This document shows positions 9,744 through 21,352 of a stretch of 64,000 bases of DNA, in pieces (position 1 is the stretch's first letter; the number at the start of each line of letters is the position of its first letter). The position numbers were made by a program, and so were the translations under genes. The stretch is from Pseudomonas sp. MH9.2 (lineage in GTDB: Bacteria > Pseudomonadota > Gammaproteobacteria > Pseudomonadales > Pseudomonadaceae), in NCBI RefSeq assembly GCF_034353875.1, contig NZ_CP133784.1, positions 4,802,501 through 4,866,500 on the forward strand, written 5' to 3'. The notes below the pieces were generated by a model. That model made no database searches. It was not told where the DNA came from and was given only the letters and a program-made list of their open reading frames with translations.

Positions 9744-10556
9744 ATGAACCATCCCCTGCGTTTTGCCTTGAACCGTATGGTTGCCCCACGCTTGTCACTG
9801 GCGGATTTCGTTGCGCTGGCAGTGACCTTGAAAGCCGATGCCATTGAAATTCGCAATGACCTTAAAGGCATCGAGATCGAGGACGGAACTGCTCCACAGA
9901 CCGTCCGCGATCTGTGCGCCGCACAGGGTATTCGCGTGTTGTCGATCAATGCCCTTTACCCCTTCGATGTGTGGAATGACCAACGCCGTGCCCAGGCACT
10001 GAAGCTGGCGGCCTATGCCCGTGAGTGTGGGGCCGAAGCAGTGGTGCTCTGCCCGTCGAACGACCGCGCCGATCAGCGCAACGCTGCTGAGCGCGCTGCG
10101 GGTTTGCGCACGGCGTTGAGCGCACTGGCGCCGATCCTGCGCGAGTACGGCATTCTTGGGTTCGTCGAACCGCTGGGTTTTGAAGAGTGTTCGTTGCGCC
10201 GCAAGCGTCAAGCGGTGGATGCGATCAAGGCGGTCGGCGGGCTGGATGTGTTTCGTCTGGTACACGACACCTTTCACCACCATCTGGCGGGTGAACAAGA
10301 ATTTTTTGCCGACTTGACCGGACTGGTGCACATCTCAGGGGTCGAAGATGACGCAGTGCCGCTGGCGAGCATTCGTGACGGGCATCGGGTGCTGGTCGGC
10401 GAGGCGGACATTCTCGGCAACGCCGCCCAGATCGAGCGTTTGCTCGGAGACGGTTATGCCTGGCATTTGTCCTTCGAACCGTTCGCCAACAGCGTGCATG
10501 AACTGACCGACATCCAGCAGGCGGTCTCGGCGAGCATGGCTTACTTGCAGCGGTGA
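9744..10556 (+). CDS. iolI: inosose isomerase-like TIM-barrel protein, IolI
   Basis: The 270-residue AP-endonuclease-2-like barrel resembles 2-keto-myo-inositol isomerase, which interconverts inosose isomers so that D-chiro-inositol can be used. The phrases FALNRMVAPRLSL, DAIEIRNDL, GFVEPLGFEECSLR, LVHDTFHHHL and VHISGVED carry the family's Glu, His and Asp metal ligands. A GGAG lies 11-14 bases before the ATG. Position between mmsA and iolD supports the assignment. Substrate preference within inosose-type sugars is inferred. Confidence 0.8.
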   Translation: MNHPLRFALNRMVAPRLSLADFVALAVTLKADAIEIRNDLKGIEIEDGTAPQTVRDLCAAQGIRVLSINALYPFDVWNDQRRAQALKLAAYARECGAEAVVLCPSNDRADQRNAAERAAGLRTALSALAPILREYGILGFVEPLGFEECSLRRKRQAVDAIKAVGGLDVFRLVHDTFHHHLAGEQEFFADLTGLVHISGVEDDAVPLASIRDGHRVLVGEADILGNAAQIERLLGDGYAWHLSFEPFANSVHELTDIQQAVSASMAYLQR

Positions 10557-10567
10557 TTGTGCTGACC

Positions 10568-10594
10568 TCATCGCAGGCAAGCCTGCTCCCACAG
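10568..10594. repeat. REP sequence between iolI and iolD
   Basis: The stretch contains the palindrome GCAGGC-AA-GCCTGC followed by TCCCACAG, which on the other strand reads CTGTGGGAGCAGGC, the common REP head of P. fluorescens-group genomes. It is a single copy inside the operon and could stabilise the upstream mRNA or weaken read-through into iolD. Confidence 0.75.
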
Positions 10595-10615
10595 TAGATC
10601 GCGAGGGAATCAAGC

Positions 10616-13607
<2,992 letters not shown>

Positions 13608-13754
13608 TAGAAGGCTTTCGCGAATGAATCGGCACGCACGGAAGGAAATTCAATCTTCTGTAGGAGCAATCGGGACGCGCAGTCTTATCCGCGAAGACGT
13701 TGGTACAAACCCCCAGAAATTTGAATTTGAAACACCAGACAACAGGAGTGCCCG

Positions 13755-14780
13755 ATGCGCATTGGATTAGTGGGATATGGCAAGGGTGGGCGCTATTTTC
13801 ACGCGCCTTTGATCGCCAGTTTGCCCGGTGCGACGTTTGTCGGCGTGGTTACCCGTTCGCCAGAGCGTCGTCGGGAACTGACGCAGGATCACCCAAAAGT
13901 GGTGGCGTTCGACAGCCTCGCCGATCTGGTCTCCGCGGGGGTCGATGCCGTGGTGATTTCCACGCCATTGGCATCGCGCAAGGCGCTGATCCTTGAGGCT
14001 ATTGAACTGGGCGTGGCGGTGGTCAGCGACAAACCCTTTGTCAGCGATGCCACGCAGGCTTGCGAATTGGTCCTGGCCGCCGAGGAGAAAGGCGTGTTGC
14101 TTAGCGTTTATCAGAACCGACGTTGGGATTCCGACTTCCTTACGGTGCGCAAACTGATCGACAACGGCGTGTTGGGCGAAATCAGCCGATTCGAATCCAG
14201 GGTCGAACGTTACTCGCCTAAATCGGTGGGCAAGGTGAGTGGTGGTGGGATGCTGCGTGATCTGGGTAGCCATCTGGTGGACCAGGCGCTGTTGTTGTTT
14301 GGGCCGGTATCACGGGTCTATGCCGAGCTGGATTTCGCCACCCGGGACACACCGCTCGATCATGCTTTTTTTGTTTCTCTAACCCATGCCAGTGGTGTGG
14401 TTTCGCACCTGTGGGGCAGCTGTTTGCAGAACTGCCCTGGGCCGCGCTTCCGGGTCAGTGGATCAGCAGGCTGTTACAGCGTCGAAGGTCTGGACGGGCA
14501 GGAAGCGGCCTTGCTGGCCGGTCTGTCACCCAAAAGTGAAGGCGACAGCTGGGGCGTCGAGGAGCATCGACGCTGGGGGTGGTTCGAGCAAGGCGAGCAG
14601 CGCGAGCGCATCCCCTCCGAGCGCGGTTGCTGGGACGCGTTTTATCGCCAGCTACAGGACGCAGTTGGGGGCAGGGGGGCAAACCCGGTCGATCCGCGTG
14701 ATGCGGTGGCGTCGGCAGTAGTGCTGGATGCAGCCCGTTTAAGTGCTGAACAGGGGAGGGTGGTGGATCTATCGGTTTGA
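13755..14780 (+). CDS. Gfo/Idh/MocA oxidoreductase, possible scyllo-inositol dehydrogenase
   Basis: The 341-residue protein has a nucleotide-binding GYGKGGRYFHAP start, a DKPFV variant of the EKP motif, and GGGMLRDLGSHLVDQALLLFG as the catalytic region. It is more like the YdgJ/IolW branch (NADP-dependent scyllo-inositol or related dehydrogenases) than IolG. Its place between iolG and the importer suggests a second inositol isomer enters the pathway here. It is 147 bases after iolG, a gap with a degraded REP-like sequence, so it may be transcribed separately. The substrate is inferred. Confidence 0.7.
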   Translation: MRIGLVGYGKGGRYFHAPLIASLPGATFVGVVTRSPERRRELTQDHPKVVAFDSLADLVSAGVDAVVISTPLASRKALILEAIELGVAVVSDKPFVSDATQACELVLAAEEKGVLLSVYQNRRWDSDFLTVRKLIDNGVLGEISRFESRVERYSPKSVGKVSGGGMLRDLGSHLVDQALLLFGPVSRVYAELDFATRDTPLDHAFFVSLTHASGVVSHLWGSCLQNCPGPRFRVSGSAGCYSVEGLDGQEAALLAGLSPKSEGDSWGVEEHRRWGWFEQGEQRERIPSERGCWDAFYRQLQDAVGGRGANPVDPRDAVASAVVLDAARLSAEQGRVVDLSV

Positions 14781-14812
14781 TAGTCCGGTTACTTCTGCAG
14801 TTAAAATAAAAA

Positions 14813-14855
14813 TAGAAAAATATTCTAAAATTAATTGATATAGAAATTATTTTCC
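14813..14855. promoter_or_regulatory. twin IolR-like operator before the ABC importer
   Basis: AGAA-N5-TTCT (14814-14826) and AGAA-N6-TTCC (14842-14855) lie 28 bases apart. Their inner halves again make TTCTA-N13-TAGAA (14823-14845), with exactly the spacing seen before iolC. This is direct sequence support for one regulator acting on both units. Confidence 0.55.
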
Positions 14856-14863
14856 AATAGAGT
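14835..14863 (+). promoter_or_regulatory. putative sigma-70 promoter of the ABC importer
   Basis: TTGATA (14835-14840), a 17-base spacer and TAGAGT (14858-14863). The layout matches the iolC promoter, and one operator-like site sits within the spacer. Confidence 0.45.
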
Positions 14864-14914
14864 CGTTTCCAGGTTATCCATAAAACAAAAGCAACAGTTG
14901 GAGACAGACCGATC

Positions 14915-15841
14915 ATGAAGACCAGGATTCGCTTCACCTCTCTTGCCTTGGCGCTGATGCTCAGTAGCGGGGCCGCTTTGGCCGATCTGAAAATTGGCGT
15001 GAGCATGTCGCAGTTCGACGATACCTGGCTAACCTACTTGCGCGAGTCAATGGACAAGAAAGCCAGGTCCATGCCAGGCGGCGTCAACTTGCAATTCGAA
15101 GACGCCCGCAGCGATGTGGTCAAGCAGTTGAGTCAGGTCGAGAACTTCATCAGCCAAAAAGTCGACGCGATTGTGGTCAACCCGGTGGACACCGCCGCCA
15201 CCCAAAAAATTACCGCCGCCGCGGTCAAGGCCGGTATCCCGCTGGTTTATGTCAACCGCAGACCCGATGATCTGAACCTGCCCAAGGGCGTGGTCACGGT
15301 TGCCTCCAATGACCAAGAGGCCGGTCAGATGCAGATGCAGTACCTGGCCGACAAGATGGGGGGCAAAGGCAATATTGTGATCCTGCTGGGGGATCTGGCG
15401 AACAACTCTACTCAGAACCGCACCAAAGGCGTTAAAGAAGTGCTCGCCAACTACCCGGACATCAAAATTACCCAAGAGCAGACCGGCACGTGGCTGCGCC
15501 AGAAGGGCATGGACCTGACCAACGACTGGATTACTCAGGGCAAAAAGTTCGATGCGGTTGTCGCCAACAATGACGAAATGGCGATTGGCGCTTCCATGGC
15601 ACTCAAACAGGCTGGCGTTGAACAGGGTTCGGTCTTGATCGCAGGTATCGACGGCGCGCCTGATGGCTTGCACGCGGTGAAGAAAGGGACGCTGACCATG
15701 TCGGTGTTCCAGGATGCCAAGGGCCAGGCCGATGGCTCGATCGACACCGCGGTGAAAATGGCCAGGCACGAACCCGTGGAACACGCTGTCTGGGTACCCT
15801 ATCGCTTGATCACCCCGGAAAATGTCGATTCGTTCAAATAG
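14915..15841 (+). CDS. sugar ABC transporter periplasmic binding protein (inositol)
   Basis: The 308-residue protein has a signal peptide with the probable cleavage site ALA-DLK near residue 24, then a type I periplasmic binding fold of the ribose/inositol class (IGVSMSQFDDTWLTYLRESM, AIVVNPVDTAATQKIT, VVANNDEMAIGASMALK, IAGIDGAPDG). It should bind an inositol in the periplasm and deliver it to the permease. GGAG lies 11 bases upstream of the ATG. First gene of an operon with its own IolR-like operators. Ribose or another sugar is possible, but the context favours myo-inositol. Confidence 0.85.
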   Translation: MKTRIRFTSLALALMLSSGAALADLKIGVSMSQFDDTWLTYLRESMDKKARSMPGGVNLQFEDARSDVVKQLSQVENFISQKVDAIVVNPVDTAATQKITAAAVKAGIPLVYVNRRPDDLNLPKGVVTVASNDQEAGQMQMQYLADKMGGKGNIVILLGDLANNSTQNRTKGVKEVLANYPDIKITQEQTGTWLRQKGMDLTNDWITQGKKFDAVVANNDEMAIGASMALKQAGVEQGSVLIAGIDGAPDGLHAVKKGTLTMSVFQDAKGQADGSIDTAVKMARHEPVEHAVWVPYRLITPENVDSFK

Positions 15842-15894
15842 CAGCTCTTTTTCTTCTTCCCAAAAATAATAATGTCGCTTGAGGAGCCTGTCAC

Positions 15895-17466
15895 ATGTTC
15901 GCTTCAGCTACTGCTTCGAGTACCGCCAGGACCGATCGATCGGCTGGCGCTGCTGCGACCGATACTGCCGATGTGCCCTATCTGTTGGAAATCATCAACG
16001 TCAGCAAAAGCTTCCCCGGCGTGTTGGCCCTGTCCAATGTGCAACTGCGTGTGCGCCCCGGTTCGGTGTTGGCGTTGATGGGCGAGAACGGAGCCGGTAA
16101 ATCCACCTTGATGAAGATCATCGCCGGGATCTACCAGCCCGACGACGGCGAGCTGCGCCTGCGTGGCAACCCCGTCAGTTTCGACACACCGCTGGCCGCG
16201 TTGCAGGCCGGGATCGCGATGATCCATCAGGAACTCAACTTGATGCCGCACATGAGCATCGCCGAAAACATCTGGATCGGCCGTGAGCAGCTCAATGGCC
16301 TGCGCATGATCGATCACCGGGAGATGTTCCGCTGTACCGCCGTATTGCTAGAGCGTTTGCGCATCAACCTCGATCCGGAGGAGTTGGTGGGCAACCTGAG
16401 CATCGCCGAGAGGCAGATGGTGGAGATCGCCAAGGCGGTGTCCTACGACTCCGACATTCTGATAATGGACGAGCCGACGTCGGCTATTACCGACAAGGAA
16501 GTCGCCCACCTGTTCTCGATCATTGCCGACCTCAAGGCGCAGGGTAAGGGCATCATCTATATCACCCATAAAATGAACGAGGTCTTCAGCATTGCCGATG
16601 AAGTGGCGGTGTTTCGCGATGGCGCCTATATCGGCCTGCAGCGTGCTGACAGCATGGATGGTGACAGCCTGATTTCCATGATGGTCGGTCGTGAACTGAC
16701 CCAGTTGTTTCCGGTACGTGAAAAACCGATTGGCGACCTGCTGATGTCAGTGCGCGATCTGCGTCTGGATGGGGTATTCCAGGGTGTTTCGTTTGATCTG
16801 CACGCGGGCGAAATTATGGGAATCGCCGGGCTGATGGGGTCCGGGCGGACCAATATCGCAGAAACCATTTTTGGTATTACCCCCAGTGACGGTGGTGATA
16901 TTCAGCTTGACGGGGTCAGCGTACGTATCAGTGATCCGCACCTGGCCATCGAAAAAGGCTTCGGCCTGTTGACCGAGGATCGCAAGCTCAGCGGCCTGTT
17001 CCCCTGTCTGTCAGTGCTGGAAAACATGGAAATGGCGGTGTTGCCGCACTATGCCGGCGGGGGGTTTATCCAGCAAAAAGCCCTGCGCACCTTGTGCGAA
17101 GACATGTGCAAGAAACTGCGGGTGAAAACTCCGTCGCTGGAGCAGTGCATCGACACCTTATCGGGTGGCAACCAGCAAAAGGCCCTGCTTGCACGCTGGC
17201 TGATGACCAATCCACGGGTGCTGATCCTTGATGAGCCGACCCGTGGCATCGATGTCGGCGCCAAGGTGGAGATCTATCGATTGATTTCCTATCTGGCCAG
17301 CGAAGGCATGGCGGTGATCATGATTTCCTCGGAGTTGCCCGAAGTTCTGGGTATGAGTGACCGGGTCATGGTCATGCATGAGGGCGAGATGATGGGCGTA
17401 CTCGACCGCAGCGAGGCGACCCAGGAGCGAGTGATGCACCTCGCCTCTGGCCATTCTGTTCACTAG
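15895..17466 (+). CDS. sugar ABC transporter ATP-binding protein (inositol)
   Basis: The 523-residue protein holds two ABC cassettes, as in the CUT2 family. The first has a complete Walker A (GENGAGKST), an ABC signature-like [14 protein letters not shown] and Walker [12 protein letters not shown]. The second has a degenerate P-loop (GLMGSGRTN), a good signature LSGGNQQK and Walker [12 protein letters not shown]; this asymmetry is normal for RbsA/MglA-type proteins. An N-terminal extension of about 28 Ala/Ser/Thr-rich residues precedes the first cassette, so translation could also begin slightly later. It powers the importer from the cytoplasmic face. Confidence 0.88.
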   Translation: MFASATASSTARTDRSAGAAATDTADVPYLLEIINVSKSFPGVLALSNVQLRVRPGSVLALMGENGAGKSTLMKIIAGIYQPDDGELRLRGNPVSFDTPLAALQAGIAMIHQELNLMPHMSIAENIWIGREQLNGLRMIDHREMFRCTAVLLERLRINLDPEELVGNLSIAERQMVEIAKAVSYDSDILIMDEPTSAITDKEVAHLFSIIADLKAQGKGIIYITHKMNEVFSIADEVAVFRDGAYIGLQRADSMDGDSLISMMVGRELTQLFPVREKPIGDLLMSVRDLRLDGVFQGVSFDLHAGEIMGIAGLMGSGRTNIAETIFGITPSDGGDIQLDGVSVRISDPHLAIEKGFGLLTEDRKLSGLFPCLSVLENMEMAVLPHYAGGGFIQQKALRTLCEDMCKKLRVKTPSLEQCIDTLSGGNQQKALLARWLMTNPRVLILDEPTRGIDVGAKVEIYRLISYLASEGMAVIMISSELPEVLGMSDRVMVMHEGEMMGVLDRSEATQERVMHLASGHSVH

Positions 17467-17507
17467 CGGGCCGGTCAGCACACAGCAGAACATGAGGATT
17501 AACCGCA

Positions 17508-18530
17508 ATGAACGCGATTCTGGACAATAAACCCACCGTAGCGGCGGTCAAATCGAAGCGGCGCTTGCCCACCGAATTGAGCATTTTTCTGGTGCTGATC
17601 GGTATCGGCCTGGTCTTTGAGGTGTTTGGCTGGATCGTTCGCGATCAGAGTTTTCTCTTTAACTCTCAGCGTCTGGTGTTGATGATCCTGCAAGTGTCGA
17701 TCATTGGCTTGCTGGCCATCGGCGTGACTCAGGTCATCATTACCACTGGTATCGATTTGTCCTCGGGTTCGGTTCTGGCGCTGTCGGCAATGATCGCCGC
17801 CAGTCTGGCGCAAACCTCGGACTTTGCCCGAGCCGTGTTTCCATCGCTCACCGATTTGCCGGTGTGGATCCCGGTGATAGCGGGTCTGGGGGTGGGGCTG
17901 CTGGCTGGGGCGATCAACGGCAGTATCATTGCCCTCAGCGGGATTCCGCCGTTCATTGCGACCCTGGGCATGATGGTGTCGGCTCGCGGTGTGGCGCGCT
18001 TCTACACGTCAGGCCAGCCGGTGAGCATGCTGTCAGATCCGTACACCTCCATCGGTCAGGGGGCGATGCCGGTCATCATTTTCCTGGTAGTCGCGGTGAT
18101 TTTCCACATCGCCCTGCGCTATACCAAATACGGCAAATATACCTACGCTATCGGCGGCAACATGCAGGCGGCGCGAACGTCGGGGATCAACGTCAAACGG
18201 CACTTGATCATCGTCTACAGCATCGCGGGCTTGTTGGCCGGGCTGGCGGGGGTGGTGGCTTCGGCGCGTGCGGCAACGGGGCAGGCCGGTATGGGCATGT
18301 CTTACGAGCTGGACGCAATCGCTGCTGCGGTGATCGGCGGCACCAGCCTGGCCGGTGGCGTGGGGCGCATCACCGGGACCGTGATCGGTGCCTTGATCCT
18401 GGGGGTCATGGCCAGCGGATTCACGTTCGTCGGCGTCGACGCTTACATCCAAGACATCATCAAGGGAATGATCATCGTGGTCGCCGTGGTGATCGACCAA
18501 TACCGCAACAAACGCAAAATAAAGCGCTGA
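17508..18530 (+). CDS. sugar ABC transporter permease (inositol)
   Basis: The 340-residue membrane protein of the RbsC/BPD_transp_2 family has about eight to ten hydrophobic segments and the family phrases TQVIITTGIDLSSGSVLALSAM, GSIIALSGIPPFIATLGMM and AIAAAVIGGTSLAGGVGRITGT. It forms the inner-membrane channel for the binding protein and ATPase just upstream. It begins 41 bases after the ATPase gene and is followed by a strong terminator, closing the inositol region. Confidence 0.88.
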   Translation: MNAILDNKPTVAAVKSKRRLPTELSIFLVLIGIGLVFEVFGWIVRDQSFLFNSQRLVLMILQVSIIGLLAIGVTQVIITTGIDLSSGSVLALSAMIAASLAQTSDFARAVFPSLTDLPVWIPVIAGLGVGLLAGAINGSIIALSGIPPFIATLGMMVSARGVARFYTSGQPVSMLSDPYTSIGQGAMPVIIFLVVAVIFHIALRYTKYGKYTYAIGGNMQAARTSGINVKRHLIIVYSIAGLLAGLAGVVASARAATGQAGMGMSYELDAIAAAVIGGTSLAGGVGRITGTVIGALILGVMASGFTFVGVDAYIQDIIKGMIIVVAVVIDQYRNKRKIKR

Positions 18531-18589
18531 GTCAGTACTGGCGAACGGGGCGCAGTGGTGTGTCAGGTACAGTGCTTTCGCCGACGAAC

Positions 18590-18609
18590 GGGCCCTTCTG
18601 GGCCCTTTT
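18590..18609 (+). terminator. rho-independent terminator after the ABC importer
   Basis: A GGGCCC-TTCT-GGGCCC hairpin (18590-18605) is followed by TTTT, 59 bases after the permease stop. Confidence 0.85.
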
Positions 18610-18796
18610 CTGTTGCCTTACGCGACTAGTTGAGCAAATCCGCGTCAATTATGTTGCTGAGTCAACACGCCGGCCTTAGACTGCCGCCCCTCATAAATTG
18701 AGTGTCAGGTGGCCCTTGGAGACGATGGCGCTTTTTCGGCAACGCTGAACCGCTCCTTAATTCGCCTTAATGCACGTATTTTTTATAGAGAAATCA

Positions 18797-19201
18797 ATGA
18801 CAAAGGACAAGTTGCTGGCGATGCCGGCCGATGACTACATGAATGCCGAGCAGCATGCTTTCTTCGTCGAGCTGCTGCAAGGCATGAAAGTCGAGATCCA
18901 CGCGCGAATCGAGCAGAGTCGTATTGCTATCGAAAGCCTGGACACGCCTTCCGATCCTGCTGATGCGGCGTCGGTCGAAGAAGAGCGTCACTGGTTGGTC
19001 AACGTGATCGATCGTGATCAGCGCATGCTTCCGCAGCTGGAAATGGCCCTTGAACGAATTGGCAACGACAGCTTTGGCTGGTGCGAAGACAGCGGCGAGG
19101 CGATTGGCCTCAAGCGCCTGCTGATTAGCCCTACCACTAAGTACTGCATCGAAGCTCAAGAACGTCACGAGCAAATCGACAAGCACCAACGTCAGGCCTG
19201 A
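18797..19201 (+). CDS. DksA2-like (non-zinc-finger) transcription factor
   Basis: The 134-residue protein has the DksA coiled coil with the acidic tip DxxDxA (Asp53, Asp56, Ala58) that enters the RNA polymerase secondary channel. The globular domain keeps only two of the four zinc-binding cysteines: C96xxS99-x17-C117xxA120. P. aeruginosa DksA2, which works when zinc is scarce, has the same length and a similar CxxT-x17-CxxA. The start at 18797 gives that length. No zinc-uptake genes or obvious Zur box are nearby, so it may be a separate paralogue. A hairpin follows. Confidence 0.75.
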   Translation: MTKDKLLAMPADDYMNAEQHAFFVELLQGMKVEIHARIEQSRIAIESLDTPSDPADAASVEEERHWLVNVIDRDQRMLPQLEMALERIGNDSFGWCEDSGEAIGLKRLLISPTTKYCIEAQERHEQIDKHQRQA

Positions 19202-19224
19202 TCGATTCTGGCGTTTGCTTTATA

Positions 19225-19242
19225 GGGGCATTCAAATGCCCC
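19225..19242 (+). terminator. hairpin after the DksA2-like gene
   Basis: GGGGCAT-TCAA-ATGCCCC, a 7-bp GC-rich stem 24 bases after the stop. There is no T-run after it, so it is a terminator candidate only. Confidence 0.5.
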
Positions 19243-19392
19243 GGTAGAGTTGCGCCTGTTGTTCTATCCGTCTGAGCACGTCTTCATCCGTTCAATATTA
19301 CCTGTCGATCTAGCACTAACGACTCATGGCTAATGGTTGTTGTCTGGCGTTTAATGCAGACAAATAACGATAAGTACAGGTGGGTGATAAGC

Positions 19393-21030
19393 ATGGCTGG
19401 AGACGGATTTCTCGTAGGGACGCTTGCGTCGCAGGCTCAGTCCCCTGAACTGACCCCCCTCAAAAAAACACGCTGGCTCGCACCGTTATTGCAGAGTCTG
19501 GCGCTGTGCCTGTTGTTGCTGGCGATGGCCTTCAGCGGTTTGTCGGTCTACGTGTGCTTGCCAGTGGCAGTATTACTGATCTGGCTGCCGCGCTTGCTGA
19601 CCCGTGAGCCTACTTCGGTCGTGGCTCAGAACAGCGGCACTGATATCGCCCAATTGACCCGCGACTTGTCCCGCACCACCAGCCATAACGCGCTCTCTGC
19701 GGCAGGCGTGGCCTTTTCCGTACGCCAGTTGGCGGCCAGGATTCAGTCGCAGCTCGATGCCGCTGAGCAGATCGTCAGCAGCGCCGATGTGATGATCACT
19801 ACCGAGCAGGCGACCTCCCAGCTCAGCCAGCAAGCGCTCACGGCGGCCAGCGAGGCCAGACAGAGCAGTGATGCCGGGCGCACCGTACTGGCGGAATCCA
19901 TCACCCGCATGCACCAACTGAGCAAACGTGCCATTGGCAGCCGTGAACTGATTGAAGCCCTCAGCCAGCGCAGCGAAGAAATTCAGCGTGTCACTCTGGT
20001 TATTCAGTCGATTGCCAGTCAGACCAACCTGCTGGCGCTCAATGCTGCCATCGAAGCTGCCCGTGCCGGCGAGCACGGGCGTGGCTTTGCCGTGGTCGCT
20101 GACGAGGTGCGCGGTCTGGCCGGTCGCACCGCCAGTGCCACCGAGGAAGTCGGGCAGATGGTGGCTGATATTCAGCAGCGCACCGGACAAGTGGTGGAGC
20201 AAATCCGACAGCTGTCCACTGATCTGGACAGCGGCGTGGAGCAGGTCGAACACACCGGCAAGCATTTGGAAAACATCGCTCGCCTGGCGGCCGGGGTAGA
20301 AGCGCAAGTCAACGGGATTGCTGCGGGTGCACAGAACAATCAGGAGCAGCTGAGCGGTTTGTTTACCGCTGTCGAGCAAATGCGCAGTGATTTGGCGATC
20401 AGTGATGAGCAGACTCGACAACTGGCCAGCGCCGCGGTGCAGATGGAGGGGCAGGCAGAGAGCATCAGTGAGCGCCTGGCCCAGGTAGGGCTGGACGATT
20501 ATCACCAGCGTATCTATGACCTTGCCCGCGAAGGTGCCCGCCAGATTTCTGCGCAATTCGAAGCGGATATCGAGCAGAACCGCATCAGCCTCGAGGACCT
20601 GTTCGATCGCAGTTATCAATTGATTCCCAAGACGTCGCCGAGCAAGTTCCAGACGCGATTTGATCGTTACACCGATCAGGTGCTGCCGTCGATCCTGGAG
20701 CCGATCTTGCCGAGCCATGAGGGCCTGGTCTTCGCCATTGCCTGTACGCAGCAAGGCTACGTGCCGACGCATAACAAGGTCTTCAGTCAGCCGTTGACCG
20801 GCGACATCAAGCTCGACACGGTGCAGAACCGCACCAAGCGCAAGTTCGATGACCGCACGGGTATTCGTTGTGGCAGCCATCAACAGCCGGTACTGCTGCA
20901 AACCTACACCCGCGATACCGGCGAACTGATGCACGACCTGTCAGTGCCGATCATGGTCAAGGGGCGCCATTGGGGTGGCCTGCGCCTGGGCTACAAACCC
21001 GAAGGTCTACCGCAACCCAAACGCGGGTAA
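19393..21030 (+). CDS. methyl-accepting chemotaxis protein with C-terminal sensor-like domain
   Basis: The 545-residue protein starts at 19393, where AGGTG lies upstream. Two close hydrophobic segments (about residues 33-70) anchor it with almost no periplasmic part. The signalling domain follows ([28 protein letters not shown]). About 150 residues at the C-terminus form a further domain, from [21 protein letters not shown] to [16 protein letters not shown], that resembles PAS/Cache-type ligand modules found at the end of some cytoplasm-sensing MCPs. Input would then come from the cytoplasm, after the signalling tip. The signal is unknown. It stands alone between two hairpins. Confidence 0.8.
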   Translation: MAGDGFLVGTLASQAQSPELTPLKKTRWLAPLLQSLALCLLLLAMAFSGLSVYVCLPVAVLLIWLPRLLTREPTSVVAQNSGTDIAQLTRDLSRTTSHNALSAAGVAFSVRQLAARIQSQLDAAEQIVSSADVMITTEQATSQLSQQALTAASEARQSSDAGRTVLAESITRMHQLSKRAIGSRELIEALSQRSEEIQRVTLVIQSIASQTNLLALNAAIEAARAGEHGRGFAVVADEVRGLAGRTASATEEVGQMVADIQQRTGQVVEQIRQLSTDLDSGVEQVEHTGKHLENIARLAAGVEAQVNGIAAGAQNNQEQLSGLFTAVEQMRSDLAISDEQTRQLASAAVQMEGQAESISERLAQVGLDDYHQRIYDLAREGARQISAQFEADIEQNRISLEDLFDRSYQLIPKTSPSKFQTRFDRYTDQVLPSILEPILPSHEGLVFAIACTQQGYVPTHNKVFSQPLTGDIKLDTVQNRTKRKFDDRTGIRCGSHQQPVLLQTYTRDTGELMHDLSVPIMVKGRHWGGLRLGYKPEGLPQPKRG

Positions 21031-21048
21031 AACCTTTCCGAGTACTCC

Positions 21049-21081
21049 GGCGATTCCACCTCCCAAAGGCCAGGAATCGCC
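21049..21081 (+). terminator. hairpin after the MCP gene
   Basis: GGCGATTCC (21049-21057) and GGAATCGCC (21073-21081) form a perfect 9-bp stem with a 15-base loop, 18 bases after the stop. No strong T-run follows. Confidence 0.5.
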
Positions 21082-21352
21082 TTCGAAATACGTCTGCCGT
21101 TGATGACGGGTCTTTGATGGTTTCATTCAAGTGAATGCAGTCGTTTATGTCGCTTAATGGGCTCTATTAGTCTTCGTTGTAAGACTTATTAGTTAATAGA
21201 CTCTCTAACTTCTCTGTGGTGTGTGGGACGATTCTGAAATCGTCCTGAGTGCCTTGACGTCTGTGTATGGCTGAGCAAGCTGTTTTAAATCAGAAGTATT
21301 TATTGATTTAAGCAGGCTGGCTTCCAGTTGTGCCATACAGGGCGAAAATACC
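21082..21352. other. gene-free stretch before the Tle1-like gene
   Basis: It is richer in A+T than its surroundings, with no convincing gene. It probably holds the promoter and leader of the lipase gene; I see no clear -35/-10 pair. Confidence 0.4.

Noticed and set aside
13640..13710. REP element after iolG
   Set aside because: Only TGTAGGAGC and a few other bases match; too degraded to list as a repeat.
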